Positions 10,200-21,214 of a stretch of DNA of 64,000 nt are shown here, piece after piece. This DNA is from Orobanche coerulescens (taxonomy: Eukaryota; Streptophyta; Magnoliopsida; Lamiales; Orobanchaceae). A program made the position numbers and the translations under genes. Position 1 is the first letter of the stretch; every line of letters begins with the position of its first letter. The stretch is taken from NCBI GenBank assembly GCA_033398695.1, contig CM065802.1:167519965-167583964 (forward strand). Direction: 5' to 3'. A model generated the notes under the pieces. It was not told the DNA's origin. It made no database searches and saw only the letters and a list, made by a program, of their open reading frames with translations.

Positions 10200-11433
10200 T
10201 TAGTGTAGTAGATTGGGAGTGCATGGAAACGTACATGGAGAGGAAGAAGGGGTTGCAGGAGATTTATTTGTTGAAGAAGGGACTGATGCTGTATTTTGAC
10301 ATTCTAATGATTGAACGGTATATGATAATATAGCAGAGCCGTCCTGTTTTGTCAAAATTTTAGAATGAAGTTTTATTTTTAGCACCAGCTTTTCAAGGTT
10401 GGAGTTCATCAAGGACAGTATAGAAGAGGCATCCTGCATGTTAGACATGTTTAATTTATTACATGTAGTATTTGTAGTTATAAATGCAGTGTAGGTAGAG
10501 TAGGGACTCTGTCATACGTTGTTATATTTTTGCCAGAAATCATCGGCTGAAATATTCAGAAGTTTTTCACCTTCATTGCCAAACACTATGACCTCTATTT
10601 CGCCGGTCTCATCGAAAAGCAGAAGAGAGAATCTGTATCTGTAGATACATGTAATTTTGTATCAGGCGGGGATAAAATGTCGGCACAATTTGGGAAAAAA
10701 TAAAGCGGTGGTGATACGAATACCTTGCAGTTGCTATCTTGTTGATGTGGCAGGATCGGCATTCAAAGAGGGAGCCATATTGTGCAGACGTTAGGCAGTG
10801 GCAGCGGTCGCAGCATAGGTAGAAGAACTTTTTATTAGTTCGCATTATCTTTGCTCGAACAACAGTATCGAACCGGTCGGTCTGTTTAAGGGAAAATGTT
10901 TAGATATTCTGAGAGTATTTAATAACTGAATATTTGGAGTGTGTTTACCTCAGCTGTTGCAAGTATGGTCTGTAGGGACATTATATCTTGAGTATTTAAA
11001 TTTAAATTTGACTGCGCTGTTTCGAGTGGGCCGTCCTACCCCAGGAGGCCAGCGATCCGTGCGCTATTTAGAGCCTGCCTGGAAGTATAAAATTAATAAT
11101 TGTACAAATATAAAAGGCATGAGTGTTCTATAAGAGATGGCAGGCGCAGTATAACTATTATGTTAAACAAGACAATACTAATGTGGATCCGATATTAACA
11201 ACAATACAGATGCACATTTATCAATACACTACTCATGTGGTCCAGAAGGAAAGTGGAAAAATCAACTGAATAATATCGGGATTTTGCGTCAAGTGTTCTT
11301 CAATTCGAAAAAAAAAATATTCTCCCAATTTTATTCGGTTAGATGTGAGGTTACCATTTCTAAAGTTCTTCAAAACGTTTGTCTTTAAATTGAAGGAGAA
11401 TGAGCGAGGAGGATGTTGAGCTGAGCGAGACAT
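10200..11433 (-). pseudogene. RPA-like protein of the Helitron, C-terminal exons
   Basis: The exons continue the RPA gene from the other side of element B. One begins at 11433 after acceptor CTGCAG and reads VSLSSTSSSLILLQF, an OB-fold strand typical of RPA70. It meets a stop (TAG) near 11360, probably from a one-base shift. A short exon with TILATAE lies near 10940-10965. Exon 10881-10724 carries the zinc ribbon C-x2-C-x13-C-x2-C (CDRC...CRSC) of the RPA70 C-terminal domain and ends IATAR. Exon 10638-10518 continues YRFSLLLFDETGEIEVIVFG. Exon 10433-10200 ends the protein with EKLVLKIKLHSKIL and a stop at 10200. Splice phases agree across the last three exons. RPA binds single-stranded DNA. 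Apart from the stop near 11360 the exons look well kept. Confidence 0.72.
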
Positions 11434-11701
11434 CTGCAGAATAATAATTTAATGAAGGAAATAATCATCATGCAGCATGTTTTGTTGTGTTTAGAAAGGA
11501 GTGTATTTTGGGAAACATATAGAACAGTGTATAAAATGCGGGGAAAAAAACCCTATAATATGGTACCCTGATACTCCTGGCAGTAAAATAAAGGGCGTGA
11601 AAAAAGCAGCAGGAGTTTACAAACTGTTAAAAAAAATAATAATCATCAATGACTCTGAAGTAAATGAAGAACAGATATATATGTGTATATATATATATAT
11701 A
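11434..11701. other. RPA intron DNA left of element B, ending in a TA tract
   Basis: This is a non-coding remainder of RPA intron 4. It ends in alternating TA (about 11676-11701), the insertion point of element B. The other half of the intron is 21090-21214. Confidence 0.5.
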
Positions 11702-12072
11702 TGTAATACCCGGTTGTAATTCAGTCATTATCATTCAGTAATTTCATTCGGTGATTGTCACTCAGTGGATTTTCACTCATTTACAATCATTCATCAATCA
11801 TATTCATTCACCGTGTTCACCGTTCGGAAAAACTTCGAGTTGTGTATCGTTATTGTTCATTGTTTCAACTTTCCTCATATGAGTTCGACTTTGTTAGATC
11901 ACCATTAATTTTTGGTAACTCCAAAAATTCTAAATCTTTGCAATATTATAGAGCATCGAGTTAGCTTTCCAATGGTTCAAACGGTGAGTCAATCGGAGTC
12001 CGGACGAGAGAGTTATGGTCGTTTTAGCTCAACCGCTCATTTTTCTTTTGGCGATCATCGCCGAACGAACTC

Positions 12073-12366
12073 GGCCGTGTCGTCCGACACGGCCCGTGCT
12101 GCACTCGTCCGTAAAGTGCCGAAGAGTTCGCCTCAGGACCCGACCGTGTCGCCCGCACGGCCGAGTCGAACCCTTCCGATAAGCCGGTTATCGCCGACAC
12201 GCCCGACCGTGTCGCCCGCACGGCCGAGTCATGCCGAGTCGCCGCCGGACGGGTCATCGTCGGGAGGCCCTCGCGCCGCGACCGTGTCATGCGCAGACAC
12301 GGTCGAGTCCTGCTGCCAATCGCCGGTATGGCGACACGACCGTGCCGATCGGGCACGGCCGTGTCC
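12073..12366 (+). promoter_or_regulatory. Array of GC-rich inverted pairs in 5' LTR B
   Basis: Five dyads lie at about 12073, 12143, 12203, 12280 and 12338. The first is a 22-bp near-continuous palindrome (GGCCGTGTCG, two bases, CGACACGGCC). The fourth is GACCGTGTC/GACACGGTC with a 7-base loop, and the last is CCGTGCC/GGCACGG. They are rich in CpG and spaced about 60-75 bp apart. A weak TTAAATT follows near 12383. The position within the LTR matches the arrays in A, C, D and E. Confidence 0.65.
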
Positions 12367-13769
12367 GGCAGCACCAACTCCTTAAATTCGCTTTTTTTCA
12401 GCATTTCACCATTTTTCCCTTTTCTTCACCTTCAACCGAGAGAGTAAGCTTGAGGGAAGGTTTTTCCTTCACAAATCATTTGGGTGTTTGATTTTCTTCA
12501 TCTCCTTTCGATCGTGAAGCCCGGATAATCAATTTAACGCGTGTTCTTCGGATTAAAGTACTTGGATCTTCAAAGGTAATATTCTTCAACACCTTGATGT
12601 CGATTCTATGTTGAGATATGATGTTTTGGACGTTATAATCATGTTATATGAAGGGACATGTATATGATTATGAGTTTATATAAGGATTCATTGGATTATT
12701 GAGGGATTATTCAAGAACACTTTGAATATCGAGTTGAAATTGGGGATTTTCGATTAATTGTCGTTATAATCACGTTTTCGGATATTCATTTTGGATTATT
12801 GATAGTATTCATGGGGTTTTGTGGGTTTGAATCATTCATTGGAAGTTGGTTTCGGATGTAATTGAGTTTTGGTTGTAAACAATTGGAGATTGTTTACAAC
12901 GCGCTTGTTTTAATGCCCCAATGAGTTTGGGTATTGTTGTATCGACTTTTGAGTTGGTTGTGATCATGCTTGATTCGTATTAATAGAATTGTTGGTATTT
13001 ATGTTGTTCAAGGTTGTTCAAGCCGTAATTTCATTAAGGACGTTGATCGTGGAAGTACCTTCTCGCCTTCGGTTTGAGGCAAGTTTTATACTTGTCTCGG
13101 TCAATGAGCTAATGTCATCATGTATGTGTATGAATGTGTTGTATCATTCCGAGACTTAGTCTCTTCATGAATTTATTGATATCAAGAGATCGCTCGATAC
13201 GATACCTTTCGGCAATTGTGCCAAATGTTATTGTTGTTCGTTAACGGCCGATTCAAGGCATTGTGATACTCATTATTAATGTCATTGTCGATAGCCGGTT
13301 CGCGGTATCGATGTATCGATTGTTGTTAATATAGATGTCAATTTAAGATATCGTTGAGATCATTGTTATTCTGTCGGATTGTCATTAAAATCAGACAGCC
13401 GATTTAAGGCATTGGCTTATTCATTTCTCATCTTCGCCGTCAGAATCGATTAAAGGTGCCGAGGCATCCTTCATATCATTGTTATCGAATTGCCGCTCGG
13501 GTAAATCAAATGTTCAATCATTCATTAAATCATTGTTATCGATTGACCTTTCTAAGGCAATCGAGGTATTCACTCATTCATCGTATCATTGTTATCGATT
13601 GGCGTTCTCGTGCAAATCAAGTGTTCAATCATTTATGCATCATTGTTGTCGGTTGGCCGTTCTAAGGCAATCGAGGTGTTAATTGGGACTGCCAAGGACG
13701 GTCTATCCGTGTGTTACTATCATCGTGTTGGCCGACTCAAGGCAAGACACTATCATTCATTGTGATACG

Positions 13770-14040
13770 GCCGATGCCGTGGCTTCGGCCCTAATTGTGA
13801 TACGGTGGATGCCGTGGATTCGCCCTAATTGTGATACGGTGGATGCCGTGGCTTCGGCCCTAATTGTGATACGGTGGATGCCGTGGCTTCGCCCTAATTG
13901 TGATACGGTTGGATGCCGTGGCTTCGCCCTAATTGTGATACTACCGGATGCCGTGGCTTCGCCCTAATTGTGATAATGGCCGATGCCGTGGCTTCGCCCT
14001 CATTGTGATACGGCTTCGTGCCGTGGCTTCGCCCTCATTA
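13770..14040 (+). repeat. 34-bp minisatellite in 5' LTR B
   Basis: Seven or so tandem copies of a unit containing GATACGG, GATGCCGTGGCTTCG and CCCTAATTGTG. Units differ by small changes (ACGGCCGATG, ACGGTGGATG, ACTACCGGATG). The 3' LTR has its own version with a different set of variants. Confidence 0.85.
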
Positions 14041-14818
14041 TTCTGACAATGGTCGCTTTTGACTTCGTGTGTTTGTGATATTTCTTAATTTCCATGAATG
14101 ACTTTCGTGCCTTTATTATTGTCCCGGTAATTTCATTGAGCCTTCGGGCATTGTGATTCATAATTAATTCATCTGGTTTGGTTCATGTCTTGTCATTCAT
14201 TGTGGTATTCGTGATTTTGATTCGCCGTCGGGCACTTATGTTCTAACTCGTCGAATGTATTAATAGTATGCCGTGGGCATAGTATTTCACGAATGCTCGG
14301 TTCTTACCTTGGTTTGTGAGCATTTCGTATTATTATCATCATTGTACCATTTCATTACGCTTTGGATGCATATCATGTTATACATGTATTTGATGTTCAT
14401 TATCTGGATGACTGACCCCGTGGGGGCGGAACATGTTTTTCATGTTTTAGGTGCTTGCGAGGAGAGAGTTGAGACACAGGGGCATGATGATGGCGACGAG
14501 GCATTCAAGCGATACTAGTACGAGTTGTTCATTGTCGGTTAGTCGGTTGGAGTGTACTCCAGTCTTGTCAGTTGTTGTCGTGTTGTATTACCCGAACAGA
14601 TGTTCGTGGATGTTGTTGTATTTCATTTTTGGCCATGTAGGCTACTTTTGTCGTTAAAAATCCTTATCGGAATATTGTGTCGGATATCATGGTAGGGACT
14701 ATGATTTTCCCTTGTTGTGTTAATTAATGTATTTTTAGTCATGTTCGCCTGGTGGATCTCCCGGCGTCGGGTCCACGGCACTGTAATAACCCAATAGGAT
14801 TTGGGGGTGTTACAGAAA

Positions 14819-14830
14819 TGGTATCAGAGC
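14819..14830 (+). other. Primer-binding site of element B
   Basis: TGGTATCAGAGC lies 4 bases after the 5' LTR. It is complementary to the 3' end of initiator tRNA-Met, the usual plant Ty3 minus-strand primer. Confidence 0.92.
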
Positions 14831-15920
14831 TTTGGGTTGTGAAATACCCTGAGATGTGAGTTATGTGGTCCTACCGACGCGGTAGTGGTGGGATTGTCAG
14901 GTTATGACAATCTAGTCAGTCAGGTTTTGTGAGTCGTAACATTAGTGCGACTGCACGAGTCATTCATTCATCGAGTCGTCGTCAGTGAAGACTAGTATCG
15001 CGAGACCTCGAAGCTTCGTATGACCTGTGTAAGGACTCGATTCTCTTTATGTTCATACATTCATCATGTCATTAATTGTTCATGCTTTGCTGAAACCTAT
15101 ATGTGATATTAGTGTTATGATTGATTCATGACTAATTATTTTGGGACACGTGTGGCTTGTGTAAGCATTAAGGATCAACTCATTCATCGGTTAATAATCC
15201 TCAATCGTCATGCTGATCTTGTCGATCATGTTAATTCATTCATCACTCAGTCAATGTCATTACTCAGTTAATTCATCACTCAGATAATTCATTCATCACT
15301 CAGTCAATGTCATTACTCAGTTAATTCATCACTCAGATAATTCATTCATCACTCAGTCAATGTCATTACTCAGTTAATTCATCACTCAGATAATTCATTC
15401 ATCACTCAGTCAATATCATTACTCAGTCAATTCATCACTCAGATAATTCATTCATCATTCAGTCAATATCAATTACTCAGTTGCTTCGTTCATCACTCAA
15501 TTAACCTCATCGTTCAGCTAATTCATTCATCACTCAATTAATCTCATCGTTTAGCTAATTCACTCGTCACTACCAATCTCATTGCTCGGCTTAATTCATT
15601 CCTCATTCACTAATCTCATTGTTCGCTTAATTCATTAATCATTCACCCATCTCACGGTTCATTGTTGATCTTGAGGATCGAATTTTCAACCTTGTTAACT
15701 TGTTCAAGGTAATCATTTCAGAATTTCATCAGCAATCATGTTACCTCATTTAATGTTTCATACGGTCTTATCATACTGACGTAATGTTGACGATCATTTC
15801 ATTAAATCATTAATGCATTCATTGTGCGAGGGCGTGTATGCTCACATCGTCACTCGTAACGTAATCATAATGCGATATTCATGCGGAATCTATAATCATC
15901 ATGTGACTTTCCTACTTCGG
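14831..15920 (+). repeat. Untranslated leader of element B with a 53-bp tandem repeat
   Basis: This leader lies between the primer-binding site and gag and is dominated by TTCATTCATCACTCAG-like words. Between about 15233 and 15480 a 53-bp unit repeats four to five times; the word CAGTCAATGT starts at 15248, 15301 and 15354. Later copies decay toward 15660. No coding region is seen. Confidence 0.8.
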
Positions 15921-17194
15921 ATGGATAGAGTCGCGAGGACGCAGGGGAAGAGGCCGCGGTGCGGGCCGGAACCCGGGATCTCGTGTGCATGCCCACACGA
16001 ACGCGAGGGATATCATTAATTCATCAAATAGCGAGGCTACTCATTCATCAGCAGATAATCATTCACTGTCAGGGAGTCGTACCCGAGAGGCATCTCACTC
16101 GGAAGGTGTTCGGGTTGATCCATTCATATTTATGCAAGGCATGATGGCCCAGATGACTCAGATGACGCGGATAGTGGAGACCATGCAGACCTCAATGGGT
16201 TGTGGTCCACCGCAACAGGGATACCAGGTGCCATTTCATGGACAGACTGGAGGAGTGAATCAGATTGTTGGCGATATCTCTCGTCAGATGCCGCCTACTT
16301 TTGAGGGTTCGTCAGAACCAGCTGATATTGTTCATTGGCTCGAGCATTTTGATAAACTCTTCGACATGGTTCAGTGTCCGGAGGAGAGTAAAGTGGCAGT
16401 AGCGGCTTATTACTTGAGTAAGGGCGCTTATTCGTGGTGGCTTTCTGTGAAACCCATCGATCGTGATTGTATTTGGAGCGAGTTCAAGACTCTAATGTTA
16501 GAGAGGTATTATCCGGCTCCACTTCGTGAAGCTAAGTTGTCAGAGGTTTTGAACCCCGAACCCGATGGGGACGAGGGTGTTATTGTCATCGCTGAGAAGT
16601 TTCAGGGACTGCTTCAGTTTGCTTCGTCAATTATCCGTACTGAGGCGGATAAAATTAAGTATTTTAGCAAGAGGCTAAATCCGCAGTTGAGGATGCAGTT
16701 GTTCAACCACAATTGTAATTCACTTAGTGAGTTCATCGGGAAGGCTCTTGGAGCAGAGCTTTTGATCAAGGAGCTTACTCAGAAGCATCCTTCAGTTTCT
16801 TCAGGTGAGAGGACTAGAATGCCGGCTCGTTCAGAGGGACATCGGGCTCCGTCGTCCAAGGGGTCGTTTTCTAGTCGTCTTCGTGGCCGACAAAGATCTT
16901 CCTCTCGAGCGACGAGTTCGACCGTTGTTTGCTTTAATCGTGATTCAGAGTCACGTTAGTACCCGGTGCACGGTGCCAGCTATTGTTTGTTTTCTGTGTG
17001 GGAGGCAGGGACACCGGCAGAAATACTGCAGGGGTTCTAGCGCCAGTAAATCTCAAGAGAGCTCGAGGGCCTCGAGAGACTTCGTTACTCCAGCCCGTGC
17101 ATCATCCAAGGGACCCTATCAGGCCTCGAGGGCCAGAGGTAAGGACATTCATCACCGGTTTGAACAAGTTAATTCTTGTGCGTTAATAGTATAA
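15921..17194 (+). pseudogene. Ty3 gag, frameshifted, with two zinc knuckles
   Basis: The main open frame runs about 15922-16959. It starts with an Arg/Gly-rich head (GRGRGAGRNPG), although the nearest ATG (15921) is in another frame, so a small indel near the start is likely. The retrotransposon gag domain covers about 16290-16790 (VHWLEHFDKLFDMVQC, YYLSKGAYSWWL, RYYPAPLREAK). The first CCHC knuckle near 16929 has lost its second cysteine (CFNR) and the frame ends at 16957-16959. The second knuckle, CFLCGRQGHRQKYC, is intact one frame over (about 16988-17029). Gag forms the virus-like particle and the knuckles bind RNA. It is followed by filler, not by protease/RT. Confidence 0.85.
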
Positions 17195-17485
17195 TCATTC
17201 ATTTCATTGTCGTTCATTCATTCACTTAAGTCATTCATCATATATCAATCATGTTGAGACTTGTCATCATGAAATTAATCATTTAATTCACGAGGAACAA
17301 CGGTTCCAATAATTTCACTTGAACTATCACTCATGACGTTATTAATTCACCTTGGTGAGCCATTCTTAATCCTGGTCGGATTTATAGTCAATTATCATTC
17401 ATCATTCATTTTAGTCACTTTCATTCTCGTGACCTTCTGAGATCATAGTTAGCGGTGAGTTCATCGTCGGATATAACTCTAATCG
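17195..17485 (+). other. Non-coding filler at the pol deletion of element B
   Basis: Repetitive TTCATTCATC-type DNA lies between gag and the integrase remnant where protease, RT, RNase H and the integrase core should be. It resembles the leader sequence, suggesting that repeat-mediated recombination made the deletion. Confidence 0.5.
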
Positions 17486-17884
17486 TTGAGGTACCAAGTA
17501 GAGGTATTTTCCGCTTCTAAGACGGGGAAGTTGAGTCCGAGATTCATTGGACCGTTTGAAATTTTGGATCGAGTAGGCGAGTTAGCTTATCGATTGGCTT
17601 TGCCTCCGGCATTGAGCCGAATTCATAATGTGTTTCACGTCTCTCAGTTGCGGAAGTATGTTGCCGACCCGAGTCACATACTTCAGTTCGACGAAATCGA
17701 GATCGCGGATGATCATTCGTACCAGGAGCGTCCTGTACGAGTGTTGGAGCGGCGAATCAAACAGTTGAGGAATAAGTAGATTCCTTTGGTCAAGATTCAG
17801 TGGTCTAGACACGGAGTCGAAGAGGCTACTTGGGAAACCGAGGATAGTATGCGGGAGAATTATCCCGAGTTGTTTGACCCTTAG
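17486..17884 (+). pseudogene. Integrase C-terminus and chromodomain of element B
   Basis: The frame reads [38 protein letters not shown] and [16 protein letters not shown] to an in-frame TAG (17777-17779). It then continues in the same frame with the chromodomain (IQWSRHGVEEATWETED) and ends ELFDP at TAG 17882-17884. It is closely similar to the element A tail but has one stop rather than several frameshifts. The catalytic core is missing. Confidence 0.88.
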
Positions 17885-17918
17885 TTTCGGGGACGAAACT
17901 CTTTTAAGGGGGGGTGTA
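17882..17918 (+). other. Pre-PPT stem-loop and polypurine tract of element B
   Basis: AGTTTCG/CGAAACT with a GGGA loop is followed by TTAAGGGGGGGTGTA abutting the 3' LTR. Confidence 0.85.
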
Positions 17919-18292
17919 TGTAATACCCGGTTGTAATTCAGTCATTATCATTCAGTAATTTCATTCGGTGATTGTCACTCAGTGGATTTTCACTCATTTA
18001 CAATCATTCATCAATCATATTCATTCACCGTGTTCACCGTTCGGAAAAACTTCGAGTTGTGTATCGTTATTGTTCATTGTTTCAACTTTCCTCATATGAG
18101 TTCGACTTTGTTAGATCACCATTAATTTTTGGTAAATCCAAAAATTCTAAATCTTTGCAATATTATAGAGCATCGAGTTATCTTTCCAATGGTTCGAACG
18201 GTGAGTCAATCGGAGTCCGGACGAGAGAGTTATGGTTGTTTTAGCTCAACTGCTCATTTTTCAGTTTTGGCCGATCACTGCCAAACGAACTC

Positions 18293-18600
18293 GGCCGTGT
18301 CGTCCGACACGGCCCGTGCCGTACTCGTCCGGAAAGTGCCGAAGTGTCTGCCTCAGGACCCGACCGTGTCGTCTGGCACGGCCGAGTCGAACCCTTCCGG
18401 ATAAGCCAGAAGCGACTGCCGACACGCCCGACCGTGTCGTCTGGCACGGTCGAGTCATGCCGAGTCGCTGTCGGACGGGTCACTGTCGGGAGGCCCTCCG
18501 CGCCGCGACCGTGTCATGCAAGACACGGTCGAGTCCTCGCCGCTGCCAATCGTCGGCCAGCTGTGCGACACGACCGTGCCGATCGGCACGGGCCGTGTCC
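18293..18600 (+). promoter_or_regulatory. Array of GC-rich inverted pairs in 3' LTR B
   Basis: The same five dyads occur as in the 5' LTR. Several have been changed: GTGTCGTCTGGCACGG replaces GTGTCGCCCGCACGG in dyads two and three. The inverted-pair form is kept in spite of the changes. Confidence 0.65.
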
Positions 18601-20009
18601 GGCAGGCAGTCAACTCCCTTAAATTCGTTTTTTTCAGCATTTCAGCCATTTTTTCCCCTTTTCTTCACCTTCAACCGAGAGAGTAAGCTTGAGGGAAGGT
18701 TTTTCCTTCACAAATCATTTGGGTGTTTGATTTTCTTCATCTCCTTTCGATCGTGAAGCCCGGATAATCAATTTAACGCGTGTTCTTCGGATTAAAGTAC
18801 TTGGATCTTCAAAGGTAATATTCTTCAACACCTTGGATGTCGATTCTATGTTGAGATATGATGTTTTGGACGTTATAATCATGTTATATGAAGGGACATG
18901 TATATGATTATGAGTTTATATAAGGATTCATTGGATTATTGAGGGATTATTCAAGAACACTTTGAATATCGAGTTGAAATTGGGGATTTTCGATTAATTG
19001 TCGTTATAATCACATTTTCGGATATTCATTTTGGATTATTGATAGTATTCATGGGTTTTTGTGGGTTTGAATCATTCATTGGAAGTTGGTTTCGGATGTA
19101 ATTGAGTTTTGGTTGTAAACAATTGGAGATTGTTTACAACACGTTTGTTTTAATGCCCCAATGAGTTTCGGGTATTGTTGTATCGACTTTTGAGTTGTTT
19201 GTGATCATGCTTGATTCGTGTATTAAGAGAATTGTTGGTATTTATGTTGTTCAAGGTTGTTCAAGCGGCCGGTAATTTCATTAAGGACGTTGATCGTGGA
19301 AGTACCTTCTCGCCTTCGGTTTGAGGCAAGTTTTATACTTGTACTGGTCAATGAGCTAATGTCATCATGTATGTGTATGAATGTGTTGTATCATTCCGAG
19401 ACTTAGTCTCTTCATTAATTCATTGATATCAAGAGATAGTTAGATACGATACCTTTCGGCAATTTTGCCAAATGTTATTGTTGTTCGTTAACGTCCGATT
19501 CAAGGCATTGTGATACTCATTATTAATGTCATGGTCGATTGCAGGTTCTCGGTTTCGATGTATCGTTTTTTTTTAATATAGATTTCAATTTAAGATATCT
19601 TTGAGATCATTGTTATTCTGTTCGGATTGTCATTAAAAGCATGTGCCGATTTAAGGCATTGGCTTATTCATTTCTCATCTTCGCTGCCAGAACCGATTAA
19701 AGGTGCCGAGGCATCCTTCATATCATTGTTATCGAATTGCCGTTCTCGTAAATCGAAATGTTCAATCATTCATTAAATCATTGTTATCGATTGACCTTTC
19801 TAAGGCAATCGAGGTATTCACTCATTCATCGTATCATTGTTATCGATTGGCGTTCTCGTGCAAATCGAAGTGTTCAATCATTTATGCATCATTGTTGTCG
19901 GTTGGCCGTTCTAAGGCAATCGAGGTGTTAATTGGGACTGTCAAGGACGGTCTATCCGTGTTACTATCATCGTGTTGTCCGACTCAAGGCAAGACACTAT
20001 CATTCATTG

Positions 20010-20310
20010 TGATACTACCGATGTCGTGGCTTCGCCCTAATTGTGATACGGCCGGATGCCGTGGCTTCGCCCTAATTGTGATACGGCCGATGCCGTGGCT
20101 TCGCCCTAATTGTGATACGGCCGATGCCGGCTTCGCCCTAATTGTGATACGGCCGATGCCGTGGCTTCGCCCTAATTGTGATACGGTTGGATGCCGTGGC
20201 TCGCCCTAATTGTGATACGGCCGATGCCGTGGCTTCGCCCTAATTGTGATACGGTACCGATGCCGCCGCCCGCCCTCATTGTGATACGGCTTCGTGCCGT
20301 GGCTTCGCCC
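20010..20310 (+). repeat. 34-bp minisatellite in 3' LTR B
   Basis: About eight units with GATACGGCCGATGCCGTGG, CTTCGCCCTAATTGT and variants. Copy order and variants differ from the 5' LTR, as expected if the tract changes by slippage after insertion. Confidence 0.85.
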
Positions 20311-21088
20311 TCATTGTTCTGACTGCTTTGACTTCAGTGTTTGTGATATTTGTTAATTTCCATTGAACGACTTTCGTGCCTTTATTATTGTCTGGTAATT
20401 TCATTGGAGCCTTCGGGCATTGTGAATCATAATTAATTCATTCCATGTTTGGTTCATGTCTTGTCATTCATTGTGGTATTCTGTGATTTTGATTCGCCGT
20501 CGGGCACTTATGTTCTAACCTGTCGAACAGGTATTAATAGTATGCCGTGGGCATAGTATTTCACGAATGCTCGGTTCTTACCTTGGTTTGTGAGCATTTC
20601 GTATTATTATCATCATTGTACCATTTCATTCTGCCTTTGGATGCATATCATGTTATACATGTATTTGATGTTCATTATCTGGATGACTGACCCCGTGGGG
20701 GCGGAACATGTTTTTCATGTTTTAGGTGCTTGCGGGGAGAGAGTTGAGACACAGGGGCATGATGATGGCGACGAGGCATTCAAGTGATACTAGTACGAGT
20801 TGTTCATTGTCGGTCATTCGGTTGGAGTGTACTCCAGTCTTGTCAGTTGTTGTCGTGTTGTATTACCCGAACAGATGTTCGTGGATGTTGTTGTATTTCA
20901 TTTTTGGCCATGTAGGCTATTTTTGTCGTTAAAATTCCTTATCGGAATATTGTGTCAGATATCATGGTAGGGACTATGATTTTCCCTTGTTGTGTTAATT
21001 AATGTATTTTTAGTCATGTTCGCCTGGTGGATCTCCTGGCGTGGGGTCCACGGCACTGTAATAACCCAATAGGATTTGGGGGTGTTAC

Positions 21089-21089
<1 letters not shown>

Positions 21090-21124
<35 letters not shown>

Positions 21125-21140
21125 GAGAGAGAGAGAGAGA
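21090..21140. repeat. Alternating TA tract and short AG run at the element B insertion site
   Basis: About 32 bases of alternating TA are followed by GTAGAGAGAGAGAGAGAGA. This continues the TA tract at 11676-11701, so element B landed in a TA microsatellite within the RPA intron. Confidence 0.85.
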
Positions 21141-21214
21141 CAATCTATATATACTTGTGATGTAAACACATTCCAGTATATTGTATATTGTTTAGGAAGG
21201 GGGAAGAATATTAC

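Larger units (their letters stand above)
11702..14814 (+). repeat. LTR B, 5' copy (3113 bp)
   Basis: It begins TGTAATACCCGG and ends GGGGGTGTTACA, and a primer-binding site follows. It contains five GC-rich inverted pairs (12073-12366), a possible splice donor CAAAGGTAAT (about 12575), imperfect repeats with ATCATTGTTATCGATTG (13450-13680), a 34-bp minisatellite (about 13770-14040), the LTR 3' stem-loop (14752-14776) and a terminal pairing (14782-14814). Confidence 0.92.
11702..21089 (+). mobile_element. Ty3 Tekay-type element B, complete LTRs, pol deleted (9.4 kb)
   Basis: Two long LTRs (3113 and 3171 bp) flank a 3.1-kb interior with a primer-binding site, leader, gag, and the last part of integrase plus a chromodomain. 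Protease, reverse transcriptase, RNase H and the integrase core are absent, so it needs proteins from elsewhere. Both ends lie in alternating TA DNA, which hides an exact 5-bp target duplication (ATATA against TTATA). The LTRs differ by many small indels and substitutions, more than those of element C, so this is the older insertion. Confidence 0.9.
17919..21089 (+). repeat. LTR B, 3' copy (3171 bp)
   Basis: It has the same start and end sequences as the 5' copy. Its dyad array lies at about 18293-18600 and its 34-bp minisatellite at about 20010-20310. Differences from the 5' copy concentrate in these two repeats. It is followed by alternating TA DNA (21090-21121) and then RPA intron sequence. 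Confidence 0.92.

Noticed and set aside
12024..12404. Open frames of 126-157 codons over the LTR B dyads (and 18232-18756)
   Set aside because: Same cause: GC-rich dyads without stops. The frame is not kept between the two LTRs.
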